A DNA stretch of 64,000 bases from Eulemur rufifrons (Eukaryota > Chordata > Mammalia > Primates > Lemuridae), in NCBI RefSeq assembly GCF_041146395.1, contig NC_091008.1:4725501-4789500 (forward strand). Direction: 5' to 3'. Position numbers and translations under genes: made by a program. The notes beneath the pieces are model-generated. The model saw only the letters and a list, made by a program, of their open reading frames with translations. It did not search any database and was not told where the DNA came from. This document shows positions 46,977-64,000 of this stretch, piece after piece; position 1 is the stretch's first letter, and each line of letters starts with the position of its first letter.

Positions 46977-48417
46977 GAAATTTGAGATTGCTAAACCACC
47001 GTTTATCTTTCCTGAGCTCACTCTCCTTTTATTTGAATCACTTCATCGTTTTTTAAAAAAAAATCTCTCTTCATTAGCTATCATCTCATTTGAGATTCAA
47101 TTCCATGGATCAAAAAAAAATTTTTTTGTAAAATTTTCCAAAGTCCAGGGCACTTGCCTGACTCTGTTCAGGGTTCCCTTTTCTGGCCACGGGAAGAGCT
47201 TTGAGCTTTCAGGATTTTTCATGTCACAGCACGTCACTGATAATGGTCTCACAAGTGACATTCTTTTACTAGAATACCTCAATTTTTACAAAACCCAAAT
47301 ACATTGTTCCTTAAAGTAAAACATTGTAATGATTTTTAATTGCCGCTTATACTGGCTATATGTCGGCTAGGCTTGCTCTCCATGATGCTTCTGGGGACAT
47401 TGACAAACAGGCCACTGATTATGTGGCATTCCATGGCTCTTGCTCTGATGTCAATCTTTCCACTCGAGGAAACATACTTATGAGAACATGAGATCGATGC
47501 TATCATAGAGATAACCTTGGCTCCACTCAAATGTATGCATGTTTAGAAAGTAGCTAATTTACGATTTTAGTGCTTTTGCTATTAGTAATAAATTACTCGC
47601 ACCACACCTCATGTGCCAAGATCGAGCTAAGGGACCACACATGTGCTTTCTCCTGAGGTTCCTACCCCCTCCACACCACCAACTAGCTTTTCCTCATCAA
47701 AATTAAGTCCAGTTTCACTCCATTTTGATTATGAGGACAATGAGTAATTTATCTCATCGGGATGCTCCAACTATCCCGTCTTGGCAAATACCTGCCGTGG
47801 TACAATGTGGGAACCCTTCCAGTACGCACCATTTGGCTTTGCTGTCTGTGGTGGTATCTCAGTAGTCTGTTTATACTAGACTTTTAAAATTCATGGCAAT
47901 GAAATTTATGACATCTGTGGCAAAGTTTTATAAATTTTTAATGTAAAATAAGTTGATCTAATGTACACTGAAGCTATACACAAAATGGCCTGCACGATTT
48001 TTTTTTTAAAAAATCTAAAAAAAAAAAAAAAACTCTAACAATGAATACTAAAGCAAAAACTGTTAGATCATTAGACAATGCACTCGGTGATGAAGCACCA
48101 AGGACAACCAGGAAGGAAAGGGAAGGAAAGGGAAGGGAAGGGAAGGGAAGGGAAGGGAAGGGAAGGGAAAGGGGGAAAGGCAATTATATAAGAAGAGGAA
48201 ATTTTGGAGTTCTGGGCAAGCTATCCATCTACACTGGTCTATCCATCTACACTGGTCTTCTAATACACCGATTATGCCTAACCTAACATTCCTTTTTTTC
48301 TTTTTAATTAAGAGCCATTTAGAAATGAATGATTTTTCATTCTCCAGCCGCTTGTATTATCATTTCTAGAATGTGGACATTACAGTCAACGTCTCTCTCA
48401 CACAAAAGATTGTATTG
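46977..48417. other. Intergenic, no gene seen
   Basis: AT-rich, with a GGAAG array at 48111-48171 and a two-copy 18-base repeat tatccatctacactggtc (48222-48257). Confidence 0.55.
48111..48171. repeat. (GGAAG)n pentanucleotide array
   Basis: About 12 units, the first ones as ggaaag variants, purine-only on the plus strand. Confidence 0.95.
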
Positions 48418-48759
48418 GGCCGGGCGCGGTGGCTCACGCCTGTAATCCTAGCACTCTGGGAGGCCGAGGCGGGTGGATCGCTCGAGGTCAGGAGTTCGAG
48501 ACCAGCCTGAGCAAGAGCGAGACCCCGTCTCTACTAAAAATAGAAAGACATTATACGGACAACTAAAAATCTATATAGAAAAAAATTAGCCGGGCATGGT
48601 GGCGCATGCCTGTAGTCTCAGCTACTCGGGAGGCTGAGGCAGGAGGATCGCTTGAGCCCAGGAGTCTGAGGTTGCTGTGAGCTAAGCTGACGCCACGGCA
48701 CTCACTCTAGCCTGGGCAACAGAGTGAGACTCTGTCTCAACAACAACAACAAAAAAAAA
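48418..48759 (+). mobile_element. Alu, full length, lemur type
   Basis: ggccgggcgcggtggctc start, tail of CAACAACAAC and As. Target duplication aaaagattgtatt on both sides. Confidence 0.96.
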
Positions 48760-48849
48760 GATTGTATTGTCTTAGAACTCGCATCTCGGACTATTTCAGG
48801 ACTCTTGACCCAGCTTTAGAAATCTATCCTATGCTCCCAGATCTTCAAT

Positions 48850-49870
48850 AGAAAGAGAATGTAGCCTTTAGTAAGCTGGCTGCCACAACTGCCCCTACTG
48901 CGTACTTGTGGCATCGAGAGGAGGGACGGCGGGGTGGCGGCCCAGAACACTGGTGGAATTTCCAGCCATACTGTGGTATAGGAAATCCAAGAAGGGGAGG
49001 GTGAGACTGTAGATGGAGGTGCAGGGTAGTCACCAGAACAGGAGCACCCTCCCTCGGGGACAGTCAGATGAGACGTGCCCAGCCACCAGTCCAGGCGCCC
49101 CGATCAGCATGAGCTTATCCCGCGGAAGGGGTGGGAATTTGTGGCATCCTTGGAGGGATCTGGTGGGAACCCAACAGCATCCGCAGAGAAGGCGCAGAGA
49201 GAGGTACAGTAAGTCCAGCGTCCAGCTGGGCAATTACGGGGACTAACGAGAGCAGGGTTCAGCTGTGACCTGGGGCAGCTCACCAAGGGCAAGGGAAGAG
49301 CCGTTGACGGGTAGTGACCAGGGCTTGATGTAAGGAAGGGACAAGTGGCAGAAGGGGTGGCAAAGGCGTGCCCAGATTTGGCTGCTCAGTGCGTGGCCGA
49401 AATGACCCTGCGGTGGAGACGGTCAGGGACCTCAGTGCCAAGTCATCCGTGACCGGGTCCCGAGAAGCGACAGTTGGATGTGGAACGTCAGCCACCGGGA
49501 TTAACGACACGCAGCGGACACGCTGGGGCTGGGAAGATGGTTTCGGGGGATGCAGATAGAGTTGAGTGAAGCTGGTGGCAGCAGGCTTGGGGCTGCTGGA
49601 TGGCGGAGCACTGGCAGGTGACAATGGGGCGGGAGGACTCAGAACTAGGCAGTGAGGTCTGGAGACACCGGAGATGATGCTGTAGACACAAAAGCTTGAC
49701 CTTAGCGGTGACCCGATCGAGCCAAAGTTGCAGGTCTTGTCCGTCACGGATGGCTGCCAAGCACAGCTGAGGCTCGAAGCATTTCCGGGAGCTGCTGGCT
49801 GTAGAGACAGTGCAAAAGAAACCAAACACAAGGAAAAAACTCGCTTGCAAAAAACAACTCTCACAGTCGC
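48850..49870. other. Unclassified CpG-rich stretch
   Basis: About 1 kb with many CpGs between AT-rich sequence and an LTR. The minus strand is open for 211 codons (49915-49280). A second minus frame (49850-49488) reads CFEPQLCLAAIRDGQDLQLW. I recognise neither. The plus strand turns A-rich near 49811-49855, which could be the tail of a retrocopy. Codon conservation cannot be judged here. Confidence 0.4.
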
Positions 49871-49884
49871 TAATTCAGTCCCCA

Positions 49885-50045
49885 GTCGCTGGAGAGTGAG
49901 AACTGACTCCCACAAAACAGCATTAATCCATTCCTGATGGATCCACCTCCCCGCCAGGACTCAAAAACCTCCCACGAGGCCCCACCATGGCAAACAAATT
50001 TCAACGTGAGTTTCAGAGGGGGAGAAACACATTCAATCTATAGCA
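49885..50045 (-). mobile_element. MaLR-type LTR (3' LTR, truncated)
   Basis: The minus strand begins TGCTATAGATTGAATGTG at 50045. Just upstream is a purine tract (ggggggccggggtagaa), as at the 3' LTR border. The plus strand shows the typical gagtgagaactgactc and ccacgaggccccacc segments. Confidence 0.7.
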
Positions 50046-50439
50046 TTCTACCCCGGCCCCCCCAAAACTCATGTCCTTCCTACAATGTAAAACACAATCA
50101 TTCCATTTCCCAAAAGTCTTAACTTGTTCCATCACCAGCTGAAAAATCCAAAGTGCAAAGTCTCATCTGAGAGCCTGTGAAATCAAAACAAGTCATCTAC
50201 CTCCAAGATTCAGTGGTGGGACAGGCGCGGAGCACCCATTAGCATTTCCAAAGGGACGGGTAGGCAGAAAGAAAGGGAGTATCCAGCCCAAAGCAAGTCT
50301 GAAACCCAGCAGGGCAGACATTAAATCTTAAGGCTGGAGAATAATTTCTCTTGCCCCCCCTGTCTGACATCTTTTGCACACTGGTGTGGGGTTGCCTTAG
50401 ACAGCCTTAGACAGCCCCCCAGATGGCTTTGCTGGGCTC

Positions 50440-51370
<931 letters not shown>

Positions 51371-52164
51371 CTTCAGTCTTCTGCGATGGGGTCTCATGCC
51401 TGCAGCTCCCCGGGGCTGGCATTGCACACTGGTAGCTCTAGGGCTCTGGGTCTTAAAGGCTGCCTCACCCCTGCAGCTCCACCAGGCATTGCAGTGGGGG
51501 GGGGGGGGCAGGAGGGTGGGGGGGGCGCCCAACAAGTTTCTGCCTAGACATCCCCCCCTCCACCCCTGCTGGCCATTCAACACATCCTTTGAAATGCAGG
51601 TAAAGCTACCGAGCCTCCATAGCAAGTAGCCTCCATAGCTCTTGCGCTCTGCATTCTTGCAGAATTAGCACCGTGTGGACACTGACTTATGCCTTGCGTG
51701 TTGCAGAGTTTTGGGTCAAGCCACACATGTGGCCATTTCAGCCACAGCTGGGTGGCCAATGAGCACCGTGCAGGCATGCAGGGAGCAGGGTCCCCAGGCG
51801 GCCCTGGGCAGAGAGCCAGAGAGCCAGCGGAGGAAGCTCCCCGGCCTGACCCTCAAAACCCTTCTGCTCTCCCAGGCGGCCAGGCCAGGGGGGAGGGAGG
51901 GGCAGCACTCGGATCCCTGAACGCCTTCAGGCCCTTTCCCGCTGCCTGGAGGAGCAGCACCCGGCTCTCTTCCTTCCCCGCTGATCTCTTTAGCAAGCCT
52001 TGGCTTGGCCACACCCCTAGCACGCTTCTTCCTTACTTGACTGCAAATTTTCCACATTGTAATGTTTTGCTTCCTTTTTAATCATATAAATTCTGTCTTT
52101 AAATTACCCCCTTGGCTCCCAAATCTCATTCTGAGCACTGTGAAAAGGAAAAAGAAGTGTGTGC

Positions 52165-52257
52165 ACAGTAAATCCAGGGTTCGGTACTATCCTCGGTTTC
52201 AGGCATCCGCTGGGGGGGGAGCGGAATGTGTCCCCCACAGATAAAGGGGGACTATTG
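52165..52257 (+). mobile_element. Tigger1-type DNA transposon end
   Basis: Reads aatccagggttcggtactat, cggtttcaggcatccgctgg and ends gataaagggggactattg, the inverted end of a pogo/Tigger element. Only one end is present. Confidence 0.75.
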
Positions 52258-53600
52258 CGCCTCTCTGTGGACTTCCATGGTGTCTGGGTGCCTTTGTCCT
52301 CAGCCAAGCTGGTCATGCAGGTGGCTGGCGCTTTCTTACCTGCGCCGGGTGGTTCCTGGCGATGCCTTTGTCGCAGCTGGTGGTGATCGGGACCTCCAGG
52401 TGGGCCAGGCGCAGGGGTGAGACGATGAGGGAGCCGGTGGGGCTAGGGTGTGTTGCCCAGGGCTGCTGCCAGCGGCACCCAGCAGGCACCCTGGGCGTGG
52501 TGCCCCCCTCCCTTCTGAAGCAGCGCTGTCTCCTTGGGGGGCTCAGAGGAACTCAGATGGCAGCGATGCTTTGGGTAATTTGGTGACTTCGCTGGTGGCG
52601 TCGATCTAGGGGTCTATCAGAAGATGCCCTTCTCCTTCCTTCCCTGGCGGACAACCACAGATGGCTTTCTGCAGATAAGCTTGACCTGAGCCCTCCCGGT
52701 CCCTGGCGTCATGATGCTGGGACCCCTTGGGAGGGGGAGCTTCCCTTCCAAGCAGGGGCTGCTCACACCAGCTGGCGGCTGGCTCTAGAAGCCGGGTGTC
52801 CCCTACCCCCACGCTGCGTCGGTACCATCCTCCTCCTGGGAGCCTGACCCCCTTCCTGGGGGGACTGGAGCGGTCTTGAGAACAATTTTGGCAGGTTTTG
52901 CGACAGAGGCACAGGCCAAGTGCAGGTAGAAGGCGGCAACGCGTCCGAAAGCAGAACCACCAGGCTCAGTGTGGACCTTCCACAGGGCGTCACCTATTCC
53001 TTGATCAGAGCCAGTCCCCGGTCACTCTCTCCTGATTCTCGCATAGAAACGGTGTCGTTGCTCACTAGGATCCCATCCTCACGGCAGCTGTCACGTCCAG
53101 GGCTCTCAGCTGGTCCTACGGAACCAGCTTCCCAAGGGCTGACTTCTCCCCTTCAGTCCGACTCTTGTCCAGGACGAGTCTCAGACCCTGTCTGGGCTCA
53201 AGCAGTTCACTCTGGCAGCGGCTGTTATTAACACAGGACAGGGTGGCAGGGGCAGGTGACCGCCGGACCGGGAGGATGTCCACCCGGAGACCGTGCTCAG
53301 AGTTTGGGGAATCCTTTCTCTTTATTAAACCTGTATTCAGTCCAGGTGAGCTACCAGGTGTTTCTTTCATAAGGGGAGTTTAAGTGATTCTTGCACAGTT
53401 AAGCTTTGTTCCAAGGCTCACGAAACCTGCATCTGTGTGGTGGTGGCCTTGTCCCCTGGAAATCCCTGGGCCGGGGTCAGCATCCCCAGGCCAGGTTGCG
53501 CCATGCTGCTCAGTGACATGTCGTATCAGCCCTGCCAGACGCCGGAGTGGCTACAGCTACGACAATAGTCTTTTTCAATAACCCGAACTTAATTTCCGAA
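52258..53600. other. Second unclassified GC-rich stretch
   Basis: GC- and CpG-rich, with short open frames on both strands that match nothing I recognise. tctctttattaaacctg near 53315 is LTR-like, so a plus-strand retroviral LTR is possible. Confidence 0.35.
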
Positions 53601-54460
53601 GCTTCTTTCCTACGTATTCACGGGACTCACTCCAGTTCAATTTCTCTGATGTTTTTAACCTAGAAAAAAGAGTCTGGCCAAACGAATCCATTGAAGCTTC
53701 TCTTTCAAAATCCTCAGATAGCCTTTTGGGACCTAAAAAAAGACTTCAAAGGGCAGTCAGCAATTTCAAAGGCCTTTTCTTTATCCAGAGGTTCACAATA
53801 GAATGTGGCAAAAGACAAACAGCTTAGAGTGCGGTCCTTTCGCTACCTGTATGTCTTTTGATAAAGGAGGAGGAAATAAATAAAACGAAGGAAGGTGAGA
53901 GGGAGAAAGACAAGGAGGGAAGGAAGAAGGAAGGGAAGCAAGAGCACATATCAAAGTGCTAAAGAGACCGTTTTAAAATCAACGCATTATTTTAAAAACC
54001 CATACAATCTGTCAGCAAATGTGTTAAAATGCAGCAGTTACAATTTCTTGGAAATGGTCTATCAGTCATAATCCCTTTTATGTACTTATTTTTGCTAACG
54101 CCTATATTTCTAAGGACAAGGGCAAGATTTTCTTAGCTGCAATATGAACACAATTCTACAATGTCGTAATGCATAATGGTACAAGAGACGGGGCCCTCCC
54201 CCTCTGCCAGGTTGGATTTAACCTTAGTAAATGCAAAATTCTTTACAATCCCACCCTCACCCGCTAGGCAATGCCAGCAAACATCCCCAGCAAATACCAT
54301 AAAGCACTTTGGACATGAATGAACATCAAGGCTTGGCTGGTTACACGAATCTTTTCTTCACTGCTCAAAAAACTATCTTTTCAAAACGCAGAGTTCACCT
54401 GTTAGTCTCACAGGAACTTACTTTTCAGGACGAAAATATTTCCCTAAAAATTATAATCAA
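53601..54460. other. LRIT3 downstream, no gene seen
   Basis: Holds a purine-rich patch (53884-53942, gaaggaagg type). No coding sequence or clear transposon was recognised. Confidence 0.5.
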
Positions 54461-54711
54461 TTTATTAAGCACCACCGTAAAAAATTATTTCTGGGGACAT
54501 TTGCCACACAACAAAAATCAAAAAGATTTGGGTTTTTCAGTTCAGAAGTCTCAGGGTATTTTTTTTTTTTTTTTAAAAACATGCTTAAAAGCATTCCAGT
54601 TGTGATTTTCACATAGGATGTGAAAATCTGTTCCAAAATCCTCCAAACCGAGCATCCATTATACCTGTAGATACTGATTTTGTAGCTCGCCTGTGTCTGA
54701 GCTGCAGAACC
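54461..54711 (-). terminator. LRIT3 3' UTR and candidate poly(A) signal
   Basis: The first AATAAA seen on the minus strand after the stop is at 54461-54466, about 250 bases downstream. A T17 run lies inside this stretch (plus strand 54559-54575). Use of this signal is inferred from position only. Confidence 0.35.
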
Positions 54712-63958
<9,247 letters not shown>

Positions 63959-64000
63959 CACTCCTTTTCGAGGGTACCTGAACAAAAGGTAGAAAGCAAA
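63959..64000 (-). promoter_or_regulatory. LRIT3 upstream stretch with acceptor-like site
   Basis: The minus strand reads a pyrimidine-rich tract ending in ttttgttcag just before 63977, 19 bases upstream of the ATG. This looks like a 3' splice site, which would make the coding exon start at 63977 with an untranslated exon off the right edge. An alternative is plain leader sequence. Confidence 0.35.

Noticed and set aside
48041..48286. Open frame over the GGAAG array
   Set aside because: Low-complexity translation of a simple repeat.
63959..63985. Longer LRIT3 N-terminus beginning upstream of the ATG
   Set aside because: The apparent start is a TTG, not ATG, and the stretch overlaps an acceptor-like site. 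The ATG at 63958 fits the known signal peptide.

Overview
The window is nuclear DNA of a primate, most likely a strepsirrhine (lemur-like). About 37 Alu elements are present. Most share a form not typical of human Alus: a long AT-rich linker between the two arms (gaaagaaattatatggacaac..., then an ..atatatagaaaaaattagcc-type run) and a right arm with 'gttgctgtgagcgaggctgacgccacggcac'. Only three or four older AluJ-like copies look like the human type. The rest is ordinary mammalian intron and intergenic DNA: MIR, MER5A, MER20, Tigger, L1M, MaLR and other LTR pieces.

Two protein-coding genes are present, both on the minus strand, so the window reads right to left. LRIT3 (63958 to 54712) is complete in four coding exons and predicts a 675-residue membrane protein: signal peptide, leucine-rich repeats, Ig domain, Ser/Thr-rich stalk, fibronectin III domain, one membrane segment. 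EGF (32331 to beyond base 1) is represented by its first 12 coding exons, 1832 coding bases, about 611 residues. They encode the signal peptide, the first YWTD propeller, EGF-like modules 1-4 and the start of the second YWTD propeller. The exons for the mature EGF hormone, membrane segment and tail lie left of base 1. All splice sites used are AG/GT and the reading frame closes through every exon of both genes. The order LRIT3 then EGF on the same strand matches human 4q25.

Layout, left to right: 1-32204 is EGF exons 12 to 2 with Alu-rich introns. 32205-32331 is EGF coding exon 1. 32332-about 32815 is the EGF 5' UTR, with two short upstream ORFs and a TATA-like box just beyond it. 32816-54460 is intergenic and holds Alus, a degraded L1, a 407-base tandem duplication, a GGAAG array, a nested LTR composite (49.9-52.1 kb) and two CpG-rich stretches I could not classify. 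54461-63958 is LRIT3. 63959-64000 is LRIT3 upstream sequence with an acceptor-like site.

The genes are not known to act together. EGF is a secreted growth-factor precursor. LRIT3 is a retinal synaptic protein needed for ON-bipolar signalling. I found no new biological system. The most interesting signals are the locally GC-biased, strongly diverged EGF exon 6, the upstream ORF in the EGF leader, the 407-base Alu-containing duplication, and the two unclassified CpG-rich stretches. Comparisons with human sequence are from memory and need an alignment.
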